Shown here in pieces: positions 34,456 through 43,947 of a DNA stretch of 44,173 bases. The position numbers and the translations under genes were made by a program. The stretch is from Acinetobacter sp. WC-141 (GTDB lineage Bacteria; Pseudomonadota; Gammaproteobacteria; Pseudomonadales; Moraxellaceae), in the NCBI RefSeq assembly GCF_000313935.1, contig NZ_AMSS01000047.1:1-44173 (forward strand). The letters run 5' to 3'. Under the pieces are notes generated by a model. It searched no databases, was not told where the DNA came from, and saw only the letters and a list, made by a program, of their open reading frames with translations. Numbering within the stretch: the first letter of the stretch is position 1; every line of letters begins with the position of its first letter.

Positions 34456-34902
34456 ATGACCAAATTACGTTCTTACTTTCTCTGGTTTTTTGCTTTATGC
34501 ATAGCACTCACCTTAATAGTAGGTGTGGTTGCAGCACTATTACCAGCGAGTGTAGGCGGTATTTTAACAGCCGTTCCATATTTAGGCGCAATGATTTTTG
34601 TCTTATTTAAATTTTTAAAGAAAGAACGCCGTGCTCCGACTGTACAAGAAAAAAAGAAATTTACTTTAGGTTTTACGCTGATTTTTTGGGGCTATAACTT
34701 ATGTGGCGTTTTATTTGGTCTATTTTTATTTGCCAGAAAAGACCCTGAGATTTTGCAGAACTTTATGCTTTACCTCAAACAGCCTCAGTTCTTAAGCATT
34801 ATGGTGATTATGCTTTTAATGTTAGCGATCCCACTTTATTTAATTACCTATTGGTTTTATGGCAAACAGGCACAGCGAATGGCAGAGAAGATAGTGAGTT
34901 AA
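34456..34902 (+). CDS. Small four-helix membrane protein (ABZJ_00895-like)
   Basis: 148 residues, almost entirely membrane-embedded: helices at about 7-32, 37-53, 72-93 and 110-134, with a basic loop (KFLKKERRAPTVQEKKKF) between the second and third. The C-terminus YGKQAQRMAEKIV is cytosolic by the positive-inside rule. It resembles the uncharacterised ABZJ_00895 family seen in Acinetobacter; the family name is from memory and the function is unknown. Stands alone: the candidate small RNA lies divergently upstream, and thiO is convergent downstream. Confidence 0.75.
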   Translation: MTKLRSYFLWFFALCIALTLIVGVVAALLPASVGGILTAVPYLGAMIFVLFKFLKKERRAPTVQEKKKFTLGFTLIFWGYNLCGVLFGLFLFARKDPEILQNFMLYLKQPQFLSIMVIMLLMLAIPLYLITYWFYGKQAQRMAEKIVS

Positions 34903-35009
34903 TTGCAAAAACAATATTTGTCTAAATTGACGGCAGGTCGCGAACGACTCTTAGCACGAGCACTTTAGGTAATTGATTCTATATTATGTTTTTACACACT
35001 TTATTCAAA

Positions 35010-36125
35010 TTATGCTGTTGATGTTACTTTTAACCGCTCTGGTGAATATGCTTTTGCATCAACGAGAGTCGGTTGAGCCAGCATAAGCTGACGAAGCAAT
35101 TGCGCAGAGCCTGCCCCCATACATAAACCATTTCTAAAATGACCAAAGTTTGCCCATAGATTGTCCATTTCAGGCATTTTGCCAATGTATGGGACACCAT
35201 TTGGTGAACTTGGTCTCAGGCCTGCCCAGCGCTGTACAATCGGGAAATCGGCCAGTTCAGGCACCATTTCTAAACATGCTTCTAAAATATTGTGCTGGGT
35301 GGTTTCGTCGGTAGAGGTATCAAACCCGCGATGTGCCATGCTTGACCCACAAACAATATGACCATCCATACGAGGAATCAAATACATCACTCGATTCATG
35401 CACATGGTTGGTAGCCAGTGAGCAGGGGTTTTAAACAACAGCATTTGACCTTGCACAGGTTCGACTGGAATGTCGAGTTGTAATTGTGAGTTCCAGTAAT
35501 GGCTCCAAGCACCCGAAGTTATTACAAAATGGTCGGCTGTATGTTTACGACCATCTTCGGTTTGTAGGGCCTGTATCACATCACCTTGTTGAATGAGTTT
35601 TTTAACAGGAGTGTGCTCAAAAAACTCAACGTTTGGTTGTTGTTTTAAATAACTGATCAGGGACTGTAATACGCGTGGATTGCGAATATTAGACAGTTCG
35701 GGGAAATAAATCGCTTCTTGAAACTGATCGGAAATATGCGGATTGACTTGTTCTAGGGCATCTCGCTGTAAATATTCACAGCGTTGCATCGGTTCTTGAT
35801 GTTGCTCGGCGTAGGAAAGTCCAACGTCAAAATCTTCTTCATCAAAAATCAGCATGCCTGTGTCATGGATTTCAAAATCAATCCCTGTAACAGGGTAGAG
35901 CTTTTGATTCCACGCTTGATAAGAGGCTTTACCAAATTGAGCGATTTGATTCACTGCATGCACATAGCGCCAAGGGTACATCGGAGAGAGAATACCCCCG
36001 CCAGCCCAAGAGGCTGCTTGTCCCGCTTGTTGTTGATCAAAAATGCTGATGGTACAGCCTTGTTCAACCAACTCTAGCGCAGACATTAATCCACTTATGC
36101 CCGCGCCAATGATTGCAATATGCAT
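35010..36125 (-). CDS. thiO: FAD-dependent glycine oxidase-type enzyme ThiO
   Basis: 371 residues, D-amino-acid-oxidase fold. ThiO oxidises glycine to the imine used for the thiazole ring of thiamine. N-terminal FAD Rossmann motif IAIIGAGISGLMSALELVEQG, then SWAGGGILSPMYPWRY (typical ThiO), PVEPVQGQMLLF in the substrate domain and a C-terminal GLRPSSPNGVPYIGKMPEMDNLWANFGHFRNGL. Start ATG at 36125 with AAGGA upstream. It follows hemB after 25 bases on the same strand, so it is co-transcribed with a haem gene rather than with other thi genes. The specific substrate is inferred; a general D-amino-acid oxidase or dehydrogenase is an alternative. Confidence 0.87.
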   Translation of the reverse strand: MHIAIIGAGISGLMSALELVEQGCTISIFDQQQAGQAASWAGGGILSPMYPWRYVHAVNQIAQFGKASYQAWNQKLYPVTGIDFEIHDTGMLIFDEEDFDVGLSYAEQHQEPMQRCEYLQRDALEQVNPHISDQFQEAIYFPELSNIRNPRVLQSLISYLKQQPNVEFFEHTPVKKLIQQGDVIQALQTEDGRKHTADHFVITSGAWSHYWNSQLQLDIPVEPVQGQMLLFKTPAHWLPTMCMNRVMYLIPRMDGHIVCGSSMAHRGFDTSTDETTQHNILEACLEMVPELADFPIVQRWAGLRPSSPNGVPYIGKMPEMDNLWANFGHFRNGLCMGAGSAQLLRQLMLAQPTLVDAKAYSPERLKVTSTA

Positions 36126-36150
36126 GCAGTTTTATCCTTTCTCTGCGAAC

Positions 36151-37278
<1,128 letters not shown>

Positions 37279-37306
37279 TTATCATGCTTTTGAATTTAGG
37301 CAACGT

Positions 37307-37804
37307 ATGAGTGAAGAGAAGAAGAATTGGACTGGCAACATACAATTAGGGACAAAAACAGACCTAAATGTGGTTCTCAACCAATTATGTAAGGCATTTA
37401 ATAACTGTCCTTTTTTTAAGCATAGTGGAATGATTATGCGTGTGGTGGATGGGCAGATTGAAGGCTACGTTGAAATGCAACCTGACCTGATTGGCAATTT
37501 GGCTTTTCAGGTTTTGCATGGTGGTGTGGCTGCAACTTTGCTCGACAGTATTGGCGGTATTGTGGCAATGGAACATTTATATCGTCGTTCAACCCCAGAA
37601 AACCTGCCTGAAACTATTAAACAAGTTACGCGTTTAGCAACGGTTGATATGCGTGTTGACTACCTTGCACCAGGGCGTGGTAAATACTTTATTGCTCGTG
37701 CCGAAGTACTGCGTTTAGGTCGTAAGGGCTGCACCATGCGCATGACCATGGTTAATGATGAAGGCAAAGCCATTGCTGCGGGTATTGCTTCATATGCCTA
37801 TTAA
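37307..37804 (+). CDS. Hot-dog fold thioesterase (PaaI/YigI-like)
   Basis: 165 residues from the ATG at 37307 (MSEEKKNW), which has TAGG seven bases ahead; the longer frame from 37175 overlaps the hemB start region and is unlikely. Acyl-CoA thioesterase of the 4HBT/PaaI superfamily, with the helix motif VLHGGVAATLLDSIGGIVAMEHL carrying the catalytic Asp/Gly region, MRVDYLAPGRGKYFIARAEVLRLGRKG and the final beta-strand VNDEGKAIAAGIASY. The N-terminal 35 residues are an extension typical of YigI-like members. Cytosolic. The acyl substrate is unknown. Terminator downstream. Confidence 0.87.
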   Translation: MSEEKKNWTGNIQLGTKTDLNVVLNQLCKAFNNCPFFKHSGMIMRVVDGQIEGYVEMQPDLIGNLAFQVLHGGVAATLLDSIGGIVAMEHLYRRSTPENLPETIKQVTRLATVDMRVDYLAPGRGKYFIARAEVLRLGRKGCTMRMTMVNDEGKAIAAGIASYAY

Positions 37805-37822
37805 GCAACAAATTGAACTATT

Positions 37823-37848
37823 TAAAAGCGCCATGTGCGCTTTTTTTA
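37823..37848 (+). terminator. Intrinsic terminator of the thioesterase gene
   Basis: Stem AAAGCGC / GCGCTTT with a CATGT-type loop, then seven T. Confidence 0.85.
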
Positions 37849-37971
37849 GTGTGTAAAAAGCAGAAATTTTCATAAAATCTTTGAGATAAACATTAATTTA
37901 ATTAGAACGAACGCATGAGTTATAAATTTTTATTCTCATATTATGAGGTTTTAGCGTTAAAATTAGCTCCT

Positions 37972-38000
37972 TTGACAATGCGATATGTCTTGTTTATAGA
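37972..38000 (+). promoter_or_regulatory. Sigma-70 promoter of the EmrAB-like operon (TTGACA-N17-TATAGA)
   Basis: A consensus -35 TTGACA (37972-37977) and TATAGA (37995-38000) stand exactly 17 bases apart. The start of transcription would be near 38007, giving a leader of about 65 bases before emrA. No operator dyad or regulator gene is evident next to it. Confidence 0.75.
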
Positions 38001-38071
38001 AAAATAAAAACTCTATAACAAGGTGTAGTGCGAGATTGATGGCAAAGCCAACTCATCTTTAGGAACATACC

Positions 38072-39223
38072 ATGACTGATGCACAAAGCAATGTAGAAGA
38101 AACAGTGCCAACAACATCTGCCTCGGATGACAACAATCAAAACAAGCGCAAAAAATTTCTTGGTTTTTTTGCGCTGATTTTATTGATCGCCGCTATTTTA
38201 TATGCAATCTGGGCATTATTTTTAAATCATTCCGTGAGTACGGATAATGCCTATGTCGGTGCAGAAACCGCGCAAATTACCTCTATGGTGAGCGGACAGG
38301 TCGCTCAGGTTGTCGTAAAAGATACTCAAACGGTACATCGTGGTGACGTGCTAGTTCGTATTGATGACCGTGATGCCAAAATTGCACTGGCTCAAGCTGA
38401 GGCAGAACTCGCCAAAGCAAAACGCCAATACAAACAAACTGCGGCAAACAGTAGTTCTTTAAACTCTCAAGTTGTGGTGCGTGCCGACGAAATTAACAGT
38501 GCTAAAGCACAAGTGGCTCAAGCTCAGGCCGACTACGACAAAGCTGCGTTAGAACTGAACCGCCGTGCGCAACTTGCAGCATCTGGTGCGGTATCTAAAG
38601 AAGAACTCACGAAGGCACAAAGTGCAGTTGAAACAGCTAAAGCGGGTCTAGAGCTTGCAAAAGCGGGTTTAGCGCAAGCATCTTCGAGCCGTAAAGCTGC
38701 TGAAAGTACCTTAGCTGCAAATGAAGCCTTAATTCAGGGCGTAAATGAAGTTTCGACACCTGATGTACAAGTTGCACAGGCACATGTTGAACAAGCTCAG
38801 CTTGATTTAGAACGTACCGTGATTCGTGCGCCAGTCGATGGCGTGGTAGCACGTCGTAATATTCAAGTGGGGCAACGTGTTGCACCGGGCACCAGCATGA
38901 TGATGATTGTGCCGATTAACGATTTATATGTAGATGCGAACTTTAAAGAAAGTCAGTTGAAAAAAGTCCGTCCGGGTCAAATCGTCACACTTACTTCAGA
39001 TTTATATGGTGACGATGTTGAATATCACGGCAAAGTGATGGGCTTCTCTGGTGGTACGGGCTCTGCCTTTGCCTTAATTCCGGCTCAAAACGCAACAGGT
39101 AACTGGATTAAAGTGGTTCAACGCTTACCGGTTCGTATTGCACTTGACCCAAAAGAACTTGCTGAACACCCATTGCGTGTTGGCTTGTCGATGGAAGCAA
39201 AAGTCGACTTATCTGCGAAGTAA
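38072..39223 (+). CDS. emrA: EmrA/HlyD-type periplasmic adaptor of a drug efflux pump
   Basis: 383 residues. Membrane-fusion protein that bridges an inner-membrane transporter to an outer-membrane channel. A cytosolic N-terminus (about 28 residues) is followed by one membrane anchor (about residues 29-50). Then come the lipoyl half-motif VSTDNAYVGAETAQITSMVSGQVAQV, a long coiled-coil hairpin (about 110-220, Ala/Gln/Lys-rich), and the second half RTVIRAPVDGVVARRNIQVGQRVAPG; the beta-barrel segment INDLYVDANFKESQLKKVRPGQ is also typical. AGGAAC precedes the ATG. emrB follows after six bases. Family and role are known for EmrAB/VceAB/FarAB; the exported compounds here are not known. Confidence 0.92.
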   Translation: MTDAQSNVEETVPTTSASDDNNQNKRKKFLGFFALILLIAAILYAIWALFLNHSVSTDNAYVGAETAQITSMVSGQVAQVVVKDTQTVHRGDVLVRIDDRDAKIALAQAEAELAKAKRQYKQTAANSSSLNSQVVVRADEINSAKAQVAQAQADYDKAALELNRRAQLAASGAVSKEELTKAQSAVETAKAGLELAKAGLAQASSSRKAAESTLAANEALIQGVNEVSTPDVQVAQAHVEQAQLDLERTVIRAPVDGVVARRNIQVGQRVAPGTSMMMIVPINDLYVDANFKESQLKKVRPGQIVTLTSDLYGDDVEYHGKVMGFSGGTGSAFALIPAQNATGNWIKVVQRLPVRIALDPKELAEHPLRVGLSMEAKVDLSAK

Positions 39224-39229
39224 ACGCTT

Positions 39230-40753
39230 ATGAAAACGCAAACACCTTTTGCCGAGTTAAGCGGTGGCCGTTTATTACTGGCAGCGTTTGTTATTGCCTT
39301 GTCGAACTTTATGGTCGTGCTTGATACGACCATTGCCAACGTATCTGTACCGCACATTACTGGTAACCTTGCTGTTTCAAGCACACAAGGAACGTGGGTC
39401 GTCACGTCGTATGCAGTTGCAGAAGCGATTTGTGTACCTTTAACAGGTTGGCTTGCAGGCCGTTTTGGAACCGTTCGGGTTTTTATTTTTGGCCTGATTG
39501 GTTTTACCATTTTCTCTTTCTTGTGCGGTCTAGCAAACTCGTTAGGCATGCTAGTGTTTTTCCGTATTGGCCAAGGTCTATGCGGTGGTCCACTCATGCC
39601 ACTCAGCCAAACCTTGCTCATGCGTATTTTTCCTCAAGAAAAGCATGCACAGGCCATGGGCCTATGGGCCATGACTACCGTCGTTGGACCAATTTTAGGG
39701 CCAATTTTGGGTGGTCTGATTAGTGACAACCTATCTTGGCACTGGATTTTCTTTATTAATATTCCGGTCGGTATTATTTGTGTTTTAGCGGCAATACGAC
39801 TGCTCAAACCTGCCGAAACAGAAACCATTTCTTTACGAATCGACACCGTCGGTTTAGGTCTGTTAATTCTGTGGATTGGTGCGCTACAGCTCATGCTCGA
39901 TTTGGGGCACGAACGCGACTGGTTTAATAGCACCAGCATTGTGGTATTAGGCTTGACTGCCGCCATTGGCTTTGTGGTGTTCCTCATATGGGAGCTGACC
40001 GACAAGCATCCCGTCGTGGATGTGAAAGTCTTTAGGCATAGGGGCTTTGCCATATCGGTGCTCGCCTTATCGCTTGGCTTTGGAGCATTCTTTGGCAGCA
40101 TTGTACTGATTCCGCAGTGGCTGCAAATGAACCTTTCCTACACCGCCACGTGGGCCGGCTATTTAACTGCAACCATGGGTTTTGGTAGTTTGACCATGTC
40201 ACCGATTGTGGCAAAGCTTTCGACCAAACATGACCCACGCGCACTCGCGAGTTTCGGTTTAGTTTTGTTGGGTGCAGTAACTTTAATGCGGGCATTCTGG
40301 ACTACAGATGCTGACTTTATGGCGCTGGCTTGGCCGCAAATCCTGCAAGGTTTTGCTGTGCCGTTCTTCTTTATTCCACTGTCTAATATTGCACTGGGTT
40401 CGGTACTCCAGCAAGAAATTGCATCTGCTGCGGGCCTCATGAACTTCTTAAGAACCATGGCAGGGGCAATTGGCGCTTCAATTGCAGTCACCGTGTGGGA
40501 CGACCACGCCAAAGTTGCACGCAGTGAAATGGTGTCTAATCTAAATACTGCCGAAGTTCAAAATAACCTTATGCAAAATGGTTTTTCGGCTGACTCGACT
40601 TTAGGCATTATTTCAAACCTCGTTGATAAAGAAGCCATTACCATGTCGGCAAACCATGTATTTTTGCTGTTTGCGATGGTGTTTGTCTTTGCGGGGCTGG
40701 TCATTTGGCTGTGTCCAAAACCCAAACAGGTCAGTGGCATGCCTTCTCACTAA
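39230..40753 (+). CDS. emrB: EmrB-type multidrug efflux transporter (MFS, DHA2, 14 helices)
   Basis: 507 residues, about fourteen membrane helices. Proton-driven drug exporter of the DHA2 family that works with the EmrA adaptor. Visible: motif D1 NFMVVLDTTIANVSVPHI in helix 1, motif A-like GWLAGRFGTVRVF, motif C GPILGPILGGLISDNLSWHWIFFINIPVG, and later TMGFGSLTMSPIVAKLS and LQEIASAAGLMNFLRTMAGAIGAS-like segments typical of EmrB/QacA. Directly behind emrA in one operon; a terminator follows. No TolC-type channel gene lies nearby, so the outer-membrane partner is encoded elsewhere. Confidence 0.93.
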   Translation: MKTQTPFAELSGGRLLLAAFVIALSNFMVVLDTTIANVSVPHITGNLAVSSTQGTWVVTSYAVAEAICVPLTGWLAGRFGTVRVFIFGLIGFTIFSFLCGLANSLGMLVFFRIGQGLCGGPLMPLSQTLLMRIFPQEKHAQAMGLWAMTTVVGPILGPILGGLISDNLSWHWIFFINIPVGIICVLAAIRLLKPAETETISLRIDTVGLGLLILWIGALQLMLDLGHERDWFNSTSIVVLGLTAAIGFVVFLIWELTDKHPVVDVKVFRHRGFAISVLALSLGFGAFFGSIVLIPQWLQMNLSYTATWAGYLTATMGFGSLTMSPIVAKLSTKHDPRALASFGLVLLGAVTLMRAFWTTDADFMALAWPQILQGFAVPFFFIPLSNIALGSVLQQEIASAAGLMNFLRTMAGAIGASIAVTVWDDHAKVARSEMVSNLNTAEVQNNLMQNGFSADSTLGIISNLVDKEAITMSANHVFLLFAMVFVFAGLVIWLCPKPKQVSGMPSH

Positions 40754-40757
40754 ATAT

Positions 40758-40786
40758 AAAAGCATCTCTTCGGAGGTGCTTTTTTT
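40758..40786 (+). terminator. Intrinsic terminator of the emrAB-like operon
   Basis: Stem AAAGCATCTC / GAGGTGCTTT (one G-U pair) with a TTCG loop, then seven T. Confidence 0.9.
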
Positions 40787-41055
40787 AGATCTATTAAAAA
40801 ATAGGGGGATTTATTAATAGTAGATTTTTCCCATATTTAGAGAAATAAAGCATGCCAGAATCGGGCAAATCAGTTATAAAAGAGTGTGATATCAAGCATG
40901 GAGGCACAAGATAGGGCACAGGATAAAACGCCCTCAAACATTCAAAATTATAAAACCTTATTTTTATCAAAGATTAAAAAAACTTAATACCTGAAAACAA
41001 AGAAGCTTGCATGGCAATTGCATGGATAGGCAAGCGTATATATTGGAGTTATCAC
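40787..41055. other. Gene-free leader region before ggt
   Basis: 269 bases with no protein gene. The final part holds a direct repeat TTGCATGG (41007-41014 and 41018-41025, three bases apart). The ggt ribosome site TTGGAG lies at 41043-41048. A frame from 41011 runs in phase into ggt but lacks a signal-peptide-like start and a ribosome site. No clear promoter was picked by eye. Confidence 0.4.
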
Positions 41056-43041
41056 GTGAATAAAAGATATTCATTTTTGTTCAGTAGTTTATTAGCAGTC
41101 GGTTTATTACAAGGATGTGGAGATGACTCCTCGTCAGATCAGCCCAAGGATGATTCAAATACAACCCCACCCAATTTAATTGTAGATAATGACCCCACCA
41201 GTTGTAGCAAACTGGCACAAGACGGTTCAAGCGTGGTGGTCGGTTCAAACCAAAATGGTGACCCAGCGGCGCCGGAAGGTGCATCTGGTTATAGACTCGG
41301 TAACACGGTTAAATACGCAGATAAATATATGGTGGTGGCAAACACGCCACTTGCGGTAAAAGCAGGCTGTGATGTTTTAAGAGCAGGCGGTAGCGCAGTC
41401 GATGCAGCCGTTGCGGTACAAGCGGTGCTAGGTCTAGTCGAACCACAATCGAGCACCATTGCGGGTAGTGGTTTTATGATGTATTACGATGCCAAAACCA
41501 AAAAAGTCACTGCTTATGATGGTCGTGAAACCGCACCAGCCGCAGCCAACGAATTTTATTTAATTCGCCAAGACATATATGACCCAAATTCACCAGCACC
41601 AGTACCAAGTGCGCGCCGTAGTGGCCGATCAATTGGTGTGCCGGGTGTGATGCGTTTACTTGAACAAGCGCAAAAAGAGCATGGCAAGCTTAAGTGGAAC
41701 CAGCTTTTCGGTGAAGCGATTGGTTTGGCTGACAACGGTTTTCGCATTCCGGGGCGTTTGGCAGATGCAATTGCAAGCAATGCAAACAATTTAGCGCTTG
41801 ATGCAAATGCAATGGCGACCTATTTCTACCCAGATGGATCACCACGTAAAGTGGGTGAGACCATGACCAATAAAGCTTATGCAAAAACACTTGAAGCACT
41901 TGCCACGCAAGGCGCAAATGCGCTGCACACGGGTCCAATTGCCCAAGCGATTGTAGCAAAAGCAGGACAGACCTTAGGGGATGACCCAGCAAAAACTCCA
42001 ATTACTCCAAGTTTAATGACCTTGCAGGATTTATCGAACTACGAGGTTAAAAAACGCGACCCGATTTGCACGACGTATCGTGACCGTTACTATGTATGTA
42101 CCATGCCGCCTCCATCTTCGGGAGGAATTGCAGTTGCGCAAACGCTGGGTATTTTAGAAAACTTTGATATGTCGCTTTATCCACCTAAAAACCCTGAAAA
42201 TGAAGGTGGTGTGCCAGATGTGATGGGCGTGCATTTGGTCTCTGAAGCAGAGCGTTTGGCTTACGCTGACCGTGACAAATATGTGGCAGACACTGACTTT
42301 GTTGCTTTACCAGCACAGGGGATTGCAAGCTTTATTGATAAAAATTACTTAAAACAACGTGCAGCACTAATTAATTCGAACCAAAGTATGGGCGTTGCGC
42401 CAGCGGGTAATTTCAACCCAGCTTCGGGTGTCGACACCACTGTTGAACACGGAACAACTCAGTTCACAATTGTAGATGCCTATGGCAATGTGGTTTCAAT
42501 GACATCGACTGTTGAATCGAGCATGGGTTCATTCCACATGGTGGATGGTTTCTTGCTGTCGAACCAGTTAACTGACTTTAGCGCGAACCCTTATGACAGC
42601 ACTGGGGCACATGTTGCCAACCGTGTAGAAGGGGGCAAACGCCCACGCAGTACCATGGCGCCAACTTTAGTGTTTAAAGGCACCACGCCAGATGAGTTTT
42701 ATATGGCAACAGGTTCACCAGGTGGCGGTACGATCATTCAATATGTGGTTAAAACTTTGGTGGGTGCGCTGGACTGGAACTTAAACGCTCAGCAGGCCAC
42801 TTCGCTTGTTAACTTTGGCGCGACCAATAGCAAAAACACCAATGTAGATAGCTCGAATGTGCAGCTTTCTTTGCTTGATTTGATTGAAGGCTTAAAAGCA
42901 AAAGGACATGGCATTTCTAACACTGCGCAAACCAGCGGTATTTCTACGATTATGAAAGTAAATATAAATAATCAAAGTAAATACGCAGGTGGGGTAGACC
43001 CACGCCGTGAAGGTATTGTGTTAGGCAATGGTGCTTTATAG
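41056..43041 (+). CDS. ggt: Gamma-glutamyltransferase, lipoprotein form
   Basis: 661 residues from a GTG at 41056 with TTGGAG eight bases upstream. Cleaves gamma-glutamyl bonds of glutathione and related peptides outside the cytoplasm. The first residues form a lipoprotein signal ending in LLQGC (Cys21), followed by an acidic Ser/Asp linker. The core shows AGGSAVDAAVAVQAVLGLVEP, the glutamate-binding YDGRETAP, PPPSSGGIAVAQTLGIL, the autocleavage/nucleophile site VEHGTTQFTIVDAYGNVVS (catalytic Thr after HGT) and ATGSPGGGTIIQYV near the end. Longer than E. coli Ggt (580), partly because of the N-terminal linker. The lid-loop region cannot be judged by eye. Terminator follows. Confidence 0.93.
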   Translation: MNKRYSFLFSSLLAVGLLQGCGDDSSSDQPKDDSNTTPPNLIVDNDPTSCSKLAQDGSSVVVGSNQNGDPAAPEGASGYRLGNTVKYADKYMVVANTPLAVKAGCDVLRAGGSAVDAAVAVQAVLGLVEPQSSTIAGSGFMMYYDAKTKKVTAYDGRETAPAAANEFYLIRQDIYDPNSPAPVPSARRSGRSIGVPGVMRLLEQAQKEHGKLKWNQLFGEAIGLADNGFRIPGRLADAIASNANNLALDANAMATYFYPDGSPRKVGETMTNKAYAKTLEALATQGANALHTGPIAQAIVAKAGQTLGDDPAKTPITPSLMTLQDLSNYEVKKRDPICTTYRDRYYVCTMPPPSSGGIAVAQTLGILENFDMSLYPPKNPENEGGVPDVMGVHLVSEAERLAYADRDKYVADTDFVALPAQGIASFIDKNYLKQRAALINSNQSMGVAPAGNFNPASGVDTTVEHGTTQFTIVDAYGNVVSMTSTVESSMGSFHMVDGFLLSNQLTDFSANPYDSTGAHVANRVEGGKRPRSTMAPTLVFKGTTPDEFYMATGSPGGGTIIQYVVKTLVGALDWNLNAQQATSLVNFGATNSKNTNVDSSNVQLSLLDLIEGLKAKGHGISNTAQTSGISTIMKVNINNQSKYAGGVDPRREGIVLGNGAL

Positions 43042-43049
43042 AGCAAACT

Positions 43050-43084
43050 TAAAAAAAAGCTGTCATTTTTGGCAGCTTTTTTAT
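43050..43084 (+). terminator. Intrinsic terminator of ggt
   Basis: Stem AAAGCTGTC / GGCAGCTTT (one G-U pair) with A-run before and T-run after. Confidence 0.87.
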
Positions 43085-43178
43085 GTGACCCTTGAAAAAA
43101 ACAAAAGGGACTCAATTATGTAAATATGTTCATCAGTAGCAGACTGTTGATAAAATGCACAGTATTTTATTTTAGTTA

Positions 43179-43187
43179 TGCTATGAT
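43179..43187 (+). promoter_or_regulatory. Extended -10 of the ssrA promoter (TG-C-TATGAT)
   Basis: TGCTATGAT ends 14 bases before the mature tmRNA 5' end, giving a short 5' leader to be removed by RNase P. No strong -35 stands behind it, which is common with extended -10 elements. Confidence 0.5.
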
Positions 43188-43201
43188 GTTCAGACATTCA
43201 T

Positions 43202-43560
43202 GGGGATGTTATTGGCTTCGACGCTGGTGATGAAACTCATAGATGCATGCCGAGAGCGCATTTTCTCTCGTAAATCAAATTTGCATATTTTAGTCGCAAA
43301 CGACGAAACTTACGCTCTAGCTGCCTAAGGGCAGTTTGTCCGCTTCCTAGAATACTTGTGGTTTAGGAACCCGACCGTAGCGCACGCACACAAGTCCGTA
43401 TAGAGTCAAGCCTCGGGGCTTTATACCAAACTTAGAGGATCGCACCTTGTACCCTGTTCGTCGGGTCACTTGGTGTTAAAACAATAGACGATATCTAAGC
43501 ATGTAGTATTCTCGAGCGTAATGCTGGCGGACGCGGGTTCAACTCCCGCCATCTCCACCA
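43202..43560 (+). ncRNA. ssrA: tmRNA (transfer-messenger RNA)
   Basis: 359 bases. Rescues stalled ribosomes: it acts as alanyl-tRNA and then as a short message that tags the protein for destruction. The 5' GGGGATG pairs with the 3' CATCTCC before ACCA, forming the acceptor stem. The T-arm is GCGGGTTCAACTCCCGC. The reading frame starts at GCA (43296-43298) and gives ANDETYALAA before a TAA at 43326, close to E. coli ANDENYALAA. One-piece (not permuted) form. CCA is encoded. The 3' end serves as the integration site of the element that follows. Confidence 0.97.
43530..43560 (+). other. Inferred attachment site (attL) at the ssrA 3' end
   Basis: A tyrosine integrase gene of the P4 type begins 180 bases after the ssrA 3' end and points away from it. 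This is the usual arrangement for islands integrated into the tmRNA T-arm/acceptor sequence. The integration keeps ssrA intact. The matching right-hand repeat is outside the window, so the exact core is not defined; the range given is the likely region. Confidence 0.55.
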
Positions 43561-43603
43561 TATACTTAAATTTATATAACTCAGTATGACGTTATATAAA
43601 AAT

Positions 43604-43638
43604 AAAAGCCTTAACTATCAGTAGTTAGGGCTTTTTTT
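43604..43638 (+). terminator. Intrinsic terminator between ssrA and the integrase
   Basis: Stem AAAGCCTTAACTA / TAGTTAGGGCTTT (one G-U pair) with loop TCAG, followed by seven T. It probably ends ssrA transcription; if so it is carried just inside the integrated element. Confidence 0.88.
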
Positions 43639-43669
43639 ATACCTGTATATACCGTTATATGGGGTAACT

Positions 43670-43728
43670 TATAGTTTGTGTGATTGTATAGTGTGATGTA
43701 TAGTTTGAGTTCACTTGTTTTCACTATA
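43670..43728 (+). repeat. Repeated TATAGT motifs upstream of the integrase gene
   Basis: TATAGTTTG at 43670, TATAGTGTG at 43687 and TATAGTTTG at 43699, plus an inverted CACTATA at 43722-43728, all within the 100 bases before the integrase ATG. Phased repeats here could be arm-type integrase sites or an operator for autoregulation. No experimental basis. Confidence 0.45.
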
Positions 43729-43739
43729 CAAGAATCAAT

Positions 43740-43947
43740 ATGAAGAGAACGGATCCTATTAAAACGCCAATGAAAGATACAGTTCTTTCATCATTGGAAC
43801 CTGAAGCACATACAGAGTATAGAATCAATGATGGTGATAATCTTTATTTTGTTGTTAGTTCTACAGGTAATAAAAGATGGGATTTTAGATACAAGAAGCC
43901 ATTAACTCAAAAGTGGAGCTTTATGGGCTTAGGTGCTTATCCCGAAG
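43740..43947 (+). pseudogene. P4-type tyrosine integrase, N-terminal fragment cut by IS
   Basis: About 69 native codons of an integrase with the N-terminal arm-binding domain (DUF4102/Arm-DNA-bind_3): TEYRINDGDNLYFVVSSTGNKRWDFRYK, then WSFMGLGAYPEV. After PEV the family would continue with S-L-x-x-A-R, but the sequence enters the IS and stops at 43991 after 15 foreign codons. The core-binding and catalytic domains (R-H-R-Y) are not in the window. It has no visible strong ribosome site. The fragment shows that a P4-like island or prophage entered at ssrA and that its integrase is inactivated unless a second copy exists. Confidence 0.88.

Noticed and set aside
34233..34463. 76-codon minus-strand reading frame in the candidate RNA gap
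   Set aside because: It begins inside the start of the gene at 34456, has no ribosome site, and its codon use is not protein-like. The paired helices explain the sequence better.
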